In this document: piece by piece, positions 8,801 to 16,348 of the stretch
Layout: each line of letters begins with the position of its first letter
Numbering within the stretch: the first letter of the stretch is position 1
Source: a virus
DNA: 20,126 nt
Direction: 5' to 3' (one strand)
IMG/VR virus record: IMGVR_UViG_3300032284_000053
Span: 1 to 20,126 of that record
The notes under the pieces: generated by a model
What the model was told of the DNA's origin: nothing
The model's database searches: none
The model's input: only the letters and a program-made list of their open reading frames with translations
Made by a program: the position numbers and the translations under genes

Positions 8801-11042
8801 CATTGCCAATTAACTGAGCCGGATTTCCGCCTTCAGCAAAACCGCGCCGCATCGGGAACGGAAGAACAGCGCCACCTTCCGACTCCGGCGCGAGGCCACC
8901 ACGAGCATAATGACCCTTAGAGGCAGCATCCTTAGTCGCAGCGTCGTAATCGACGGTCTTGTAGCCACCGGCCAAACCAACGGCATCGGGATGATGCTTT
9001 TCAACGTCCTGTGCGATAAGACCAATGCGTGTTCCCGGTTCGTTCTTGTAGCGGAACTTAACGATCTTTTGACCGTCAAAGGTCTTACCAATTGGCTCGA
9101 CGGCCTCCTTGAGGCGTTCGTCCGAGAAGAACGGCATAGGCTGGGTAGTCTGGGTGGTCGAACCCGACAGCGCACCAGTACCCATGGCAATGTTCGCCAA
9201 GAACTGGGCCTGCTGATACGGGAAGCCCTGCTGCTGGAGGAACTGGTTGTAAAGCGCGGTCTGACCGGCCTGCTGGGTCTGCTGCGCCACAGTACCCGCT
9301 CCAAGCTGGGCCTGACCCGCCGCAAGAGCGTTCTGCTGGGCCTGCGTACCCATACCGGCAAGAGCCTGAGACGTTCCCGCCCCCATGCCGTATAGGCCCT
9401 GACCGAGGCCAGCCATCGTGCCCGCAGCACCTGCGCCCATGCCATACTGCTGTTGGGCCAGAGCGGCCTGCTGGGCCGTCTGAGCAGCTCCCTGACCAAA
9501 TTGCTGCTGACCCAACTGGGCGAGGTTTTGACCTGTACCAGATTGCTGAGCGTAATTTTGCTGGCCGAGACCCTGCATGAAGCCGCCCATGCCGGTTCCC
9601 ATACCGTACAGGCCCTGACCCAGACCCTGCTGGGCCGACGCTGCGCCCATACCCTGAGAGTATTGCTGCTGGCCCAAAGCGGCCTGCTGCTGGGCAGTCT
9701 GCGCCCCCTGACCGAATAGCTGCGAACCAAGCGCGGCCTGAGCCTGCCCGGTTCCAAGCTGCTGCCCGTACTGCTGCTGGCCGATACCAGCCATAGCCTG
9801 TCCGGCACCAAGCCCCTGTCCGTAAATCTGCTGGCCGAGACCCTGTTGCGCCTGAGCCGCGCCCATGCCCTGCGAATAGCCCTGCTGGCCGATGCCAAGC
9901 ATCTGATTGGCACCCTGCTGGAGAGCGGCACGATTAGCCTGAGCGGCACCCAAGCCAAGCTGCTGCTGCTGTTGGGCGGCACCGAGGGCCTGCCCGTAGC
10001 CTTGGTTCATGAGGCCGGAAACCGTCTGGCCGGTAGCCAAGTCCTGCTGACGAGCCAAATTGGCTTGCGCGATACGACCGCGATCACCGCCAAACGCACC
10101 CTGAGAGACTTGATTACCCAGAAGGCTGGACTGCTCCTGATCCTGCTGTTGGCGCAGGTTAGCCATAGTCGAACCGACCACGCTGTTCAGGTACGGGGAC
10201 ATATACTGATTGATCTGATCCCCACCCAGCGGACCTGCATTAACGGCCTGAGTACCGGCAGCAGCGAGGCCAGTCGCCATACCTTGATATGGCTGTGCGC
10301 CAGCCTGTGCCTGATTAATTCCCCGTGCCGCAGCGGCGTTAAACGGCTGAGAACCAGCTAGACCACCCATGATTCCGGCAGTTGCGGCTTGATTATAAGG
10401 TTGCGCGGCAGAAGCGGCAGAATTGATATTCTCTGCGGCGTTACTTTGAAGGGGCTGGGCCGCTTGCCCCGCCTGCTGAAGGCTATTCAACGCAGCGCCG
10501 CCCAAGGCACCACCAACATCCTGCGCCCCAGTGACGTTCTGAGCCGCCTGTCCGTAATACGGTGTGGCGGCAGACAAGCCAGCTTGGGCGTACTGATCAG
10601 CAGCTTGATTATACGGCTGCGCTGATTGTAAAGCGCCCTGATACTGAGCGAGAGCGCCGCCCTGTAGATCCTGAGCGGCCTGAGCGCCTTGCTGCATAGG
10701 TTGATACGCAGCCTGAGTGCCTGTGACACCGGCATTCAGACCACCCAAAAGCTGTTGAGTAGCCTCGCCATAATAGGGGGTTGCCGCAGCCTGACCGCCC
10801 ATAAGCTGCTGGGTAGCGCCTTGGAAATATGGCTGCGCTACACCGCCAGCAGCGGAGATGGCGTTTATGCCTGACTGTTGCGTCTGATTTATAGGGGCAA
10901 CAAACGCATTTGGATCAGTGCTGTATTGCTGGAAAGGCGTAGCCGCAACTTCCGTCGCACGGGCGTTAACAGCGCGGTAATTTTGCATTACCTCGGGAGG
11001 AATTTGTACTTGTTGCGTCGTCTGGGCTGAACCACCGCACAT
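5874..11042 (-). CDS. Composite internal-virion/tail protein with 18-residue repeats and embedded S74 motif (1722 aa)
   Basis: The start MCGGSAQTTQQVQIPPE is typical of a family of large phage virion proteins. Order: repeat array A (70-267); a conserved segment with YMSPYLNSVVGS and QGAFGGDRGR (280-340); repeat array B (388-567); an S74-like segment starting SDERLK (Ser640-Lys645), with GLIAQDVEKHHPDAVG, to about 703; then a long Gly/Pro/Ala-rich, probably disordered stretch with recurring HYARGGL, YRGGLVGHYASGG and MNRGGRIG motifs; then a helical C-terminus (about 1470-1722) after GAMASSSNRYGLGALAEGIG. The S74 segment lacks the usual C-terminal trimerisation helix and lies mid-protein. AGGA lies 8 bases before the ATG, and one base separates it from the GNAT gene stop. 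Size and position match T7-type ejection proteins, but it appears to fuse several modules. The function is inferred. Confidence 0.8.
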   Translation of the reverse strand: MCGGSAQTTQQVQIPPEVMQNYRAVNARATEVAATPFQQYSTDPNAFVAPINQTQQSGINAISAAGGVAQPYFQGATQQLMGGQAAATPYYGEATQQLLGGLNAGVTGTQAAYQPMQQGAQAAQDLQGGALAQYQGALQSAQPYNQAADQYAQAGLSAATPYYGQAAQNVTGAQDVGGALGGAALNSLQQAGQAAQPLQSNAAENINSAASAAQPYNQAATAGIMGGLAGSQPFNAAAARGINQAQAGAQPYQGMATGLAAAGTQAVNAGPLGGDQINQYMSPYLNSVVGSTMANLRQQQDQEQSSLLGNQVSQGAFGGDRGRIAQANLARQQDLATGQTVSGLMNQGYGQALGAAQQQQQLGLGAAQANRAALQQGANQMLGIGQQGYSQGMGAAQAQQGLGQQIYGQGLGAGQAMAGIGQQQYGQQLGTGQAQAALGSQLFGQGAQTAQQQAALGQQQYSQGMGAASAQQGLGQGLYGMGTGMGGFMQGLGQQNYAQQSGTGQNLAQLGQQQFGQGAAQTAQQAALAQQQYGMGAGAAGTMAGLGQGLYGMGAGTSQALAGMGTQAQQNALAAGQAQLGAGTVAQQTQQAGQTALYNQFLQQQGFPYQQAQFLANIAMGTGALSGSTTQTTQPMPFFSDERLKEAVEPIGKTFDGQKIVKFRYKNEPGTRIGLIAQDVEKHHPDAVGLAGGYKTVDYDAATKDAASKGHYARGGLAPESEGGAVLPFPMRRGFAEGGNPAQLIGNDEMAAILQAQFGMYGNQGIPGLGGSPGAPGFVPAGTLPVGNLTVAGDAPKLPESQLKGMLEASGGLGEAYKSGKAGVKEIKSWFKKDEPAAESETTKDSKSPDKNNNDPISLYRGGLVGHYASGGASSGPYGIPLSHSDTPDLMVAGDPPPVPKSGFTEMMDDAASIADLASSMSPSSKKKAAGGKAEKDIGSGTPYDAGSNPYMPDSAESIDKKELAKPGAAPDAPESGFSQGLHFAKDVGSIAALAALMNRGGRIGKDGGGPLDEDSSANLPHIPLYNSEIPENQRNPAGYRSLGEQLYGVSTAPNPNISDNQRRQYREAGNKFLGMAQTDTAKDAEMPMLDQFANFYHHLKTTSPVAYFMSPNESEANRKVISQYDTDAAAHRAAVYAATGLSPSGTNPPVAPGLQPSASTAPLKAYRMGSDPAAEAKLAGRTTPANPVTPRPNVARPAAPGIAPPLPAPINVSALPPIRSEETGAGMAPGLGGSNAISSAQAPVDTHAAEGALLARTGLGAPNIRQDLAQPQAPQPPTPPKPGFLERAGNTLAPKGGYLDRLASGDEDAVIPFLQGIGAMASSSNRYGLGALAEGIGAGAGALQSTQMNRARISEARAVAGKAMQGIGFATIGGRDWAIMPDGSRMLVGEYLALPANKRPTLAGSAELPNIISGHPEWGQSSMPGQSATPDQSNTMATKSLENMPMPHGEVPKFVGGIGRAQADRDFAALMPLSDDQRAPQMEISKAVEANTIQDATSAYNQGGTLNQLTEALLKLPANEALSGGPLFDFKAGLLNKANDVIKTVASTLHMDPTQYLVTTPEQNDALGWKAASDKLTGFLRIATTKGANQNSLGALDEVASMVPNSSLTKDQAAKILAGQYIDKQRALDRFNYLNEYKSDVAEAHPGMSNMYLAQNADAAFRKEHPDQEYGKAKENIIQMLNTTMNDGNSLFYWVYSGKTKPETIDKLFKFPGFSRYVTNQ
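9342..9881 (-). repeat. Array B: ten perfect-register 18-residue (54-bp) Gln/Gly/Ala units
   Basis: Residues 388-567 of the 1722-aa protein. An aromatic residue (Tyr or Phe) occurs at 389, 407, 425, 443, 461, 479, 497, 515, 533 and 551, exactly 18 apart with no indel. A hydrophobic residue (mostly Leu) recurs 13 residues after it. Typical units are QYGQQLGTGQAQAALGSQ and QYSQGMGAASAQQGLGQG. Copies differ at most other positions, so the register is kept while the sequence drifts. Confidence 0.9.
10242..10835 (-). repeat. Array A: eleven in-register 18-residue (54-bp) units with QPY motif
   Basis: Residues 70-267 of the 1722-aa protein. The Pro of the (Q/T)-P-(Y/F/L) motif falls at 71, 89, 143, 161, 197, 215, 233 and 251, all spaced by multiples of exactly 18. 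Degenerate units at 107, 125 (AAQDLQ) and 179 keep the phase. One extra QP at 115 is out of register. Typical units are QPYFQGATQQLMGGQAAA and QPYNQAATAGIMGGLAGS. Confidence 0.85.
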
Positions 11043-11043
11043 A

Positions 11044-11535
11044 CTAGTGTTCCTGTCTCGTCAGATGTTCTTTTTTCATGTTGTAAACAAAGAATGCGCC
11101 CCGCTGCTCACCAAAGGCGCGTTCGTACAGTCGGATTTTAGGTGCTATTTTGGTGGTGCTTTGGATGCCGACAATTAGCGGCAGACCCATGTCATCCGAG
11201 AATTTCTTGGAGAAATCACACAACTTGCGGGCCAGTCCGAGACGGCCACTGCGATACTTGGGATGCACGAAAATTCCGCGCTCCTCTACAACATCATCAT
11301 CAGAATACCACGGCTTACCAATGCGGAGTAGAACGCCTGCCTGAATTGTCTCACCGGGCTTCCCAATAATTCCAAAAATTCCTCGATCTAAAGACAAGGC
11401 AGAATAGACTTCCCGAAGTACCTTTTCTGGGCAGGTATTTGAGAACCCCATTTCCTCATAAGTATTAGAAAGCTGGCTCATGATGTCATGAACATCAGCA
11501 ACCGTACCAATTCTGATCTCGGTTTGCTCTTGCAT
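11044..11535 (-). CDS. GNAT-fold N-acetyltransferase-like protein (163 aa)
   Basis: Length and pattern fit the GNAT fold: an N-terminal strand-helix (EIRIGTVADVHDIMSQLS), the central strand VVEERGIFVHPKYRSGRLG (83-100) leading into the helix LARKLCDFSKKFSDDMG, then PLIVGIQST and a C-terminal RLYERAFGEQRGAFFVYN segment. GNAT enzymes bind acetyl-CoA through a Q/R-x-x-G-x-G/A loop. Here the loop reads RSGRLG, so the usual fourth-position Gly is Arg. Enzymatic activity is therefore uncertain, although similar degenerate loops occur in GNAT-like proteins found in phage structural clusters. AAGGCGG upstream supports the ATG at 11535. It lies between the 204-aa and 1722-aa virion genes, so a virion-associated role, or modification of a virion or host protein, is possible. 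The substrate is unknown. Confidence 0.75.
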   Translation of the reverse strand: MQEQTEIRIGTVADVHDIMSQLSNTYEEMGFSNTCPEKVLREVYSALSLDRGIFGIIGKPGETIQAGVLLRIGKPWYSDDDVVEERGIFVHPKYRSGRLGLARKLCDFSKKFSDDMGLPLIVGIQSTTKIAPKIRLYERAFGEQRGAFFVYNMKKEHLTRQEH

Positions 11536-11543
11536 GTTCCGCC

Positions 11544-12158
11544 TTAGTTCTTCTTGGGGCCGGGAAGGTTCTTTAGGGTCTTTATGGTACGCGCCCGAAA
11601 TCCCTCCACAAAGTGGTCTAGAATTTTGTGGCCGTCATCCATTGACCCCTTGCCAATTCTTACCACATCTTGTGGGTCAATAACATATTCTCCCCCGGCG
11701 GCTACAATTGGTACGGAATCCACCCCCCCTCCCTCGGCTTTACCCGGAGATGGAACTCCGTAAGGAAGACCGCCGCCCGTGTAGGGGAGGCCAGCACCGG
11801 CTTTGGGAGACCCATAGAACGGTTGAGAGAATATATTCTTGGCTACTCGGAACCCAGACATGGTGTTTCCCTCCCCCATCGCAGAAATGATGTCCGCAGG
11901 GATGACGTAGGACCCCGATTTGACATGCATGTTCAAGTGATCGGTTCTACCGGAAACGGAACTATGGATGGGTCCAACATGGATTTTTCCCATTTTGGGC
12001 TTTTTGATGTGCATCTTCGGCATGCCGCCACGCGCATTATTTTCGCGGGCAATGTTTAGCGCAGCAGCTACAGACTGATCCTGCGGGTGACCGGCATGAA
12101 CCATCTCGCTGATATTCGTACTAATTGTCTTCTGGGACTTCCCGTGCTTCAGGGGCAT
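11544..12158 (-). CDS. Conserved phage protein with duplicated YVI motif (204 aa), function unknown
   Basis: The N-terminus (MPLKHGKSQKTISTNISEMV, then AGHPQDQSVAAALNIAREN) is a recurrent head of small phage proteins and looks like a basic helix-turn-helix-sized segment with no assigned role. A Lys/His-rich linker (46-62) leads to GPIHSSVSGRTDHLNMHV and then the first motif copy, SGSYVIPADIISAMGEG (81-97). A Gly/Pro/Tyr-rich stretch (115-145) separates it from a second copy, GGEYVIDPQDVVRIGKG (155-171), after VPIVAA. The Lys/Arg-rich tail ends LPGPKKN. Similar GEYVI elements occur in phage tape-measure and virion proteins. A GAGGA Shine-Dalgarno overlapping the previous stop supports translation of the next gene start here. 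Probably a minor virion or assembly protein, by context only. Confidence 0.72.
   Translation of the reverse strand: MPLKHGKSQKTISTNISEMVHAGHPQDQSVAAALNIARENNARGGMPKMHIKKPKMGKIHVGPIHSSVSGRTDHLNMHVKSGSYVIPADIISAMGEGNTMSGFRVAKNIFSQPFYGSPKAGAGLPYTGGGLPYGVPSPGKAEGGGVDSVPIVAAGGEYVIDPQDVVRIGKGSMDDGHKILDHFVEGFRARTIKTLKNLPGPKKN
11607..11921 (-). repeat. Duplicated YVIP/YVID motif within the 204-aa protein
   Basis: Residues 80-112 and 152-184 share the pattern (S/A)-G-(S/G)-x-(Y)-V-I-x-x-x-(D)-(I/V)-(I/V)-x-x-(M/I)-G-x-G-(N/S)-x-(M). One gap is needed near the D-P-Q-D segment. This suggests an internal duplication of a small beta-helix unit. Confidence 0.6.
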
Positions 12159-12165
12159 GGCTTCC

Positions 12166-12504
12166 TCACGAATAGCTAACTGATACCGTCTGGCCCGCTC
12201 CGGGGGCCACGACGATGCCGTTTACAACGGGTAAATTAACAAAAATGACGCCCACAGTGTTTGGAATAACATAAATTGGATTTGTCGTCGCGGTATCTAC
12301 AGGGGCGTCGTAAATGAAACCATTGGCACCGCCGACGATGATGCTGACCATGGCTACACGGCCAGACCCCTTTTTGACCAAGGTGGCCGCTGTGATGTCT
12401 GAATATAATTGGTTCCCTTGGACTGCCAAATAAGTCTGCGACACACCGTTTATCGCCGTAACGACGTTTTTAGCGGTAGTCAGAATATCACTTAAAGAGG
12501 CCAT
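12166..12504 (-). CDS. Small beta-rich phage protein (112 aa), function unknown
   Basis: A predicted N-terminal helix (MASLSDILTTAKNVVTAINGV) leads into alternating hydrophobic strands (VAMVSIIVGGANGFIYDAP, IYVIPNTVGVIFVNLPVVNG) and a C-terminal strand ending TVSVSYS. No signal peptide, Cys or catalytic motif is visible. Similar small proteins with a 'MASL..IL' start are common in phage structural regions and have no assigned role. A decoration or fibre-associated protein is conceivable but unproven. It follows the spike gene with an 8-base gap, and AGG in TATAGGTAAAACC gives a modest ribosome binding site. The next gene begins 7 bases downstream. Confidence 0.68.
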   Translation of the reverse strand: MASLSDILTTAKNVVTAINGVSQTYLAVQGNQLYSDITAATLVKKGSGRVAMVSIIVGGANGFIYDAPVDTATTNPIYVIPNTVGVIFVNLPVVNGIVVAPGAGQTVSVSYS

Positions 12505-12512
12505 GGTTTTAC

Positions 12513-14300
12513 CTATATGTTCCCGGTAACGCTCTTATTGCTGCCAGAGCCGCCATCATAAATACCGCCATTCACATTGTTATGAGTGCCGGTGGTAAGA
12601 TTACCTTGAATAATATAGTAATCGGAAGTTCCACCGGACACATATATTCCATATGATTGATTGGTAGACGTTTCTGGCGCTAAGACGGCAACGGAATTGG
12701 TTGTAAGCGTAAATTCTTTAACATTCGCTCCAACAGTAATTCCGTTGTAACCAGCTAGAGAATTGACGCTGTTATTGCATACGAAACAGTCTGATATTTT
12801 AGCAGCAAGCCCGCCGTCTAACAGAACGCCGTGCTGACCGTTTCCAAAGATTCTGGTTCCTTGAATGGTAATCTCGCTCGTCCAAGAGCCGCCTACACTC
12901 ACGCCGTTACCAACAAGGGTCGATCCAATATACGAACCATCAGCATGAAACCCGCGCCCTGCGTCCAAAGATACGCCAGCGGCGTAACAATGGTCCGTTT
13001 CAAGGTCAAAGAAGAACGCCCAACTAGGGTACGTCCCACTACCGTTATGAACCATCTTAAATCCGGTGTAGCCATTAAGGAGGACAATCCCAACGCCCGT
13101 AAGGCTGTTGGCATTACTGTCCATCAATATCCAGTTTAAATTGGTTGAGCATACAGCCTGAACATAGGCAGAGCCGTTTGCTACGGGCGTGTAATACCAA
13201 TTGGTTGTAGTGGGCGCAGCCGGTGCGGAACCACCAGAAGTACCCCCCGTTGTGACTTGCCATACCCAGTTGTTAGCCGTGAAAAGCTGCCCAGCAGCGT
13301 AAGAATGCGACGCTTGGAACGAAGTCCAAGCATTACTATCAGGAGAAGAGTACGGGTATGGATTGTCGCAAACCAAATCTTTAACGAAGAGGCCGTGTGA
13401 CTCACCGGAGTTACCCAGAAATCCAATGCCTTGGGTTCCGGTCATATACCGCATGGTTACGTTTTCAATGGAGCCACGGGTCGTGCTGTTTATGCCGATA
13501 CCGTTGTAACCCCATTCTATGAACACAGAGTAAATGACAGGCTCAAACCCACCCGTAACGTATATTTCATATCCGCTAGTTCTAAAGACATTTGGCATAA
13601 ATGCCATTTCACGGATGCTCGCAAACTGAGCGTTTGCGCCAAGAGTCATCGTGTTGCCAGTGGCAGATGTCATTTGAATAACGGTAGACCGAGGGCCGTC
13701 CCCTCGAACCGTTACGCCTTCTCTTGTTATGCTACTTAGCCCCGTGACGTTATACGTCCCAGTTGGGAAGTAGACTGTCTGACCTGTGCTATTGGCTACC
13801 GCGATTGCAGAATTAATGGCGGCAGTATCATTTGTTGAACCATCTCCTGTAGCCCCATATGATTTGACGTTTAGCCAAAGCGTCCCGCTTGACCCCGTAG
13901 GCCCCGTGGCCCCCATAGGGCCGGTTACAGACGCTCCTGTGGGTCCAGTTGGGCCAACATTTCCAGTAGGGCCAGTAGGGCCGGGAATAAACGAATTTCC
14001 GCCAGTAGGCCCGGTGGGTCCGCTGCCACTTGGACCAGTGGGGCCGGGGACGGCACTAGCATTCCCAGTCGGACCCGTGGGGCCAACGTTACCAGTTGGC
14101 CCTGTAGGACCACCGGGAGGACCCGTGGGGCCAACTACACCGGTTGGACCCGTGGGTCCCATGGCAGGTCCAGTCGGGCCTACATGACCAGTTGGACCTG
14201 TGGGACCATTAAGACCGCTGGGTCCTGTAGGCCCAATAGGGGACACCACCTGAAAATTGGCGTCTATGTACGGGTTACCAATTATGTATGGGACCGGCAT
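12513..14300 (-). CDS. Tailspike-like protein: collagen-like stalk plus pectate-lyase beta-helix (595 aa)
   Basis: Residues 1-20 may anchor to the virion. Residues 22-137 are a collagen-like region built from GPTGPTG blocks with short interruptions. From [18 protein letters not shown] (141-158), with [12 protein letters not shown] at 176-187, the protein has the hallmark start of the pectate-lyase-3 superfamily right-handed beta-helix, which continues to the C-terminus with repeating short strands. Residues 323-372 ([31 protein letters not shown]) look like an inserted small carbohydrate-binding-type module. The fold is typical of tailspikes that bind or cleave surface polysaccharide. Catalytic residues cannot be assigned from sequence alone. 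TAATG overlap with the nozzle-like gene couples translation, and GGAAG precedes the ATG. Confidence 0.85.
   Translation of the reverse strand: MPVPYIIGNPYIDANFQVVSPIGPTGPSGLNGPTGPTGHVGPTGPAMGPTGPTGVVGPTGPPGGPTGPTGNVGPTGPTGNASAVPGPTGPSGSGPTGPTGGNSFIPGPTGPTGNVGPTGPTGASVTGPMGATGPTGSSGTLWLNVKSYGATGDGSTNDTAAINSAIAVANSTGQTVYFPTGTYNVTGLSSITREGVTVRGDGPRSTVIQMTSATGNTMTLGANAQFASIREMAFMPNVFRTSGYEIYVTGGFEPVIYSVFIEWGYNGIGINSTTRGSIENVTMRYMTGTQGIGFLGNSGESHGLFVKDLVCDNPYPYSSPDSNAWTSFQASHSYAAGQLFTANNWVWQVTTGGTSGGSAPAAPTTTNWYYTPVANGSAYVQAVCSTNLNWILMDSNANSLTGVGIVLLNGYTGFKMVHNGSGTYPSWAFFFDLETDHCYAAGVSLDAGRGFHADGSYIGSTLVGNGVSVGGSWTSEITIQGTRIFGNGQHGVLLDGGLAAKISDCFVCNNSVNSLAGYNGITVGANVKEFTLTTNSVAVLAPETSTNQSYGIYVSGGTSDYYIIQGNLTTGTHNNVNGGIYDGGSGSNKSVTGNI
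13890..14237 (-). repeat. Collagen-like Gly-Pro-Thr repeat stalk
   Basis: The encoded repeat is G-x-x, overwhelmingly GPT, in short blocks broken by 2-6 residue interruptions such as HV, VV, NV, NASAVP and GNSFIP. Pro is placed in the X position and Thr in the Y position, as in many bacterial and phage collagen-like proteins without hydroxyproline. Probably a trimeric stalk. Confidence 0.9.
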
Positions 14301-16345
14301 TAGAACTTCCCGTCAGGCTGTAGGCGGTAACGGATATTACCCAGACGCCAGAATGAATTGATGTCGCTGCTCGAAATGGCAATCGAAACCAACCTGCCAC
14401 GGAACCGGGGGGTGACATACTGCGTAGATTGGGTAACCGTGAACGGCCCAGACACCAGCGGTGTCTGCCCAGCGTAGTCCGTATAGTAGAACGTAATCTG
14501 GACGTTCGCGCTTTGAGTGCCGCCGTAATAGCCCCACTTCATGTCGGGCCAGACCTGATCAATAAAGGTCTTAACGTCGGCCTCGCTCAGGGCAAAGTAG
14601 CCAGTCTGGAAACTGGATAGCATTGGCTGGCCGTCAGCATTTTGCGAGGTCTCGTGCTGGTAAATGTACCGCTCCGGGCTGGCCCCGATAGGGTTACCAA
14701 GGACCGACTGATTGATCCACGCAGTACGGCCCAGCGTCCCGAAATCCCACTGTCCAAGACCCTTGTTATACTTAACATACTTTGCGACTTCACCATTGCT
14801 GCTAATAGTCGGGTAGTACCAAGCTATTTCGTTGAACAGAGAATTGGCAGCAAACCTAATCTTGTTAACATTGGTCAGATCAATGTCTTGGAAGATCACA
14901 TCCCAAACGGGGCAATAAATGGACTCAACGCCACTTCCAGCCAGCACATAGAACTGTGACGGCCCCATCCAATAAACAGAGCCGTTGAGCGTACCGGCTG
15001 CTTTTTGACCTATCAGGCCGCACCCAGTTCCGACTTCGTTGAAGCTATAAATGTATGGCTGGCCGATATACTGCATGGACCACAAGGCGGTGTCGGTCCA
15101 AATCAAGCCCTGCTGCGGACCCTGAATGCCACCTACGATGCGCGATCCGCGCGGAATGCGGTAAGAGCCAGCTTGATTGGTTACAGAGGCAATCCAAGCG
15201 TCATAATTTTCAACGTCGCACCAACGAACAAGAAGATGATCAATTATGCCGTTAAATGTAGAGCCATAAGCAATGACCTGCCTTTGCGGCATTGCTACAA
15301 AGCACCCAGTATTAGCTGTTGGCGCATTTGGTATGACTGTGGCAATCGTTGGGTTGACTAGCGGATTCCAGACATAGATTTCTTGCTCAAATGGATTAGC
15401 AATCAAAATGCTACCCCAATTGTCTAAAGACCAATCAGTAGCAGTTATAGCTGTTCCGGGATTAGCCGTAGGCGCTACGCCGCTGCCATATCCGCCCGCA
15501 CCATAGGGGCCAACGCCATAACCAGTACCTAAAGGAAGGGGGCCATCGCCAATAAACAATTGATAGCGGGCCAAGCCGCCATTCATGCTACCAGAGTCGT
15601 TTGCGTTAGCGGCGTTTGATGTTTGAATACTAAATGTGTTTGTAGAATTAACTTGTGTAATTAGGTAATTACCAAAAATGGTAATGCCAGCTACATTCGT
15701 TGAAACCAAGGCAGTAAAAGTATCTCCAACGACATAACCGTGATCTGCTAAAGTAACCAAAACAATAGATGAACCGTCTGTCGTATCGTAAACAGGAACA
15801 GCGCCGCCTGTAGTAACAGTAGCGGTGGCATAGGCCGGTTGCCCCAAAACATCAGTAGCGTAAATATTAAAGGAGTTAACGCCAATAGCCGAACATTGGT
15901 ACATTCCAAAAAGAACAAGACCGCCAACGCTAATTTGTGTTTGTATATAAACGCTGTCGTAGGAAGTAATATTGCTTCCAGTAATGTTGATAATTACTTC
16001 ATTGCTGCCAGAAACGGTGTCTACATTAACTCCAACATTATAAGTTTCAGTTCTTGGGGTGATGTTTCGTAAGATGTTTTCTGACAGCGTTTCGAGAAGA
16101 TCGACCGCCCCAATCGCCAGATATTTTTTGTCGTTCGCGTCAGCCCACGCCCATAGGCACCGAATGATGCTGCTGATGGGGTTGGCAAAATACTTAGTCC
16201 AGCCGCCCAACTTCTGAGGAAGTCCAATCCCCTGAGCGTCTGGCACAAAGCGGATAAGCTGCGACGTTGAAATCGCAGCCTCGTTCAGTGCCGGTGTCCG
16301 GTTCTGATTTACGCCCGGAATGAGTTTGAGAGAGGCATGTGGCAT
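14300..16345 (-). CDS. Probable tail nozzle / DNA-stabilisation protein (681 aa)
   Basis: The N-terminus [20 protein letters not shown] with [19 protein letters not shown] and GGWTKYF belongs to a widespread podovirus structural family comparable in size and place to T7 gp12/P22 gp10 nozzle proteins. That equivalence is inferred. Residues about 110-165 and 189-245 are two related beta domains. A Gly/Tyr loop ([17 protein letters not shown], 273-289) precedes [20 protein letters not shown], a family hallmark, and the remainder is strand-rich and propeller-like. It lies 3 bases after the adaptor gene and overlaps the spike gene start by one base, the expected order adaptor, nozzle, spike. GAGG upstream supports the ATG. 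The nozzle would close the portal channel and attach spikes. Confidence 0.75.
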   Translation of the reverse strand: MPHASLKLIPGVNQNRTPALNEAAISTSQLIRFVPDAQGIGLPQKLGGWTKYFANPISSIIRCLWAWADANDKKYLAIGAVDLLETLSENILRNITPRTETYNVGVNVDTVSGSNEVIINITGSNITSYDSVYIQTQISVGGLVLFGMYQCSAIGVNSFNIYATDVLGQPAYATATVTTGGAVPVYDTTDGSSIVLVTLADHGYVVGDTFTALVSTNVAGITIFGNYLITQVNSTNTFSIQTSNAANANDSGSMNGGLARYQLFIGDGPLPLGTGYGVGPYGAGGYGSGVAPTANPGTAITATDWSLDNWGSILIANPFEQEIYVWNPLVNPTIATVIPNAPTANTGCFVAMPQRQVIAYGSTFNGIIDHLLVRWCDVENYDAWIASVTNQAGSYRIPRGSRIVGGIQGPQQGLIWTDTALWSMQYIGQPYIYSFNEVGTGCGLIGQKAAGTLNGSVYWMGPSQFYVLAGSGVESIYCPVWDVIFQDIDLTNVNKIRFAANSLFNEIAWYYPTISSNGEVAKYVKYNKGLGQWDFGTLGRTAWINQSVLGNPIGASPERYIYQHETSQNADGQPMLSSFQTGYFALSEADVKTFIDQVWPDMKWGYYGGTQSANVQITFYYTDYAGQTPLVSGPFTVTQSTQYVTPRFRGRLVSIAISSSDINSFWRLGNIRYRLQPDGKF
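15611..16018 (-). repeat. Tandem duplicated beta domain inside the nozzle-like protein
   Basis: Copy 1 (residues about 110-165) has [11 protein letters not shown], then NSFNIYA. Copy 2 (about 189-245) has [21 protein letters not shown], then NTFSIQT. Both follow V-I ... Y-x-x-x-D/S ... V-(G/A)-G-(L/I)-x-(L/I)-F-G-x-Y ... N-x-F-x-I. The likely origin is duplication of an Ig-like or OB-like surface domain. Confidence 0.62.
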
Positions 16346-16348
16346 TTA

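Noticed and set aside
8910-9395. 161-codon plus-strand open frame
   Set aside because: Antisense shadow of the S74 segment and repeat array B; no ribosome binding site or recognisable domain.
8810-9982. 390-codon minus-strand frame rich in Arg/Ser, in another frame of the 1722-aa gene
   Set aside because: It lies entirely over the repeat and S74 coding regions. Its long length is explained by the Gln/Gly/Ala codon bias, and the composition is not protein-like.
9846-10361. 171-codon plus-strand open frame
   Set aside because: Antisense shadow of the repeat region of the 1722-aa gene, kept open by its biased codons.
11670-12059. 129-codon plus-strand frame
   Set aside because: Antisense to the conserved 204-aa gene, whose frame carries recognisable motifs and good ribosome binding context.
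13786-14187. Plus-strand frame encoding G-P-V collagen-like repeats
   Set aside because: Gly-Pro-Thr codons read on the opposite strand give Gly-Pro-Val in register, so this is an automatic mirror of the collagen stalk and not a second gene.
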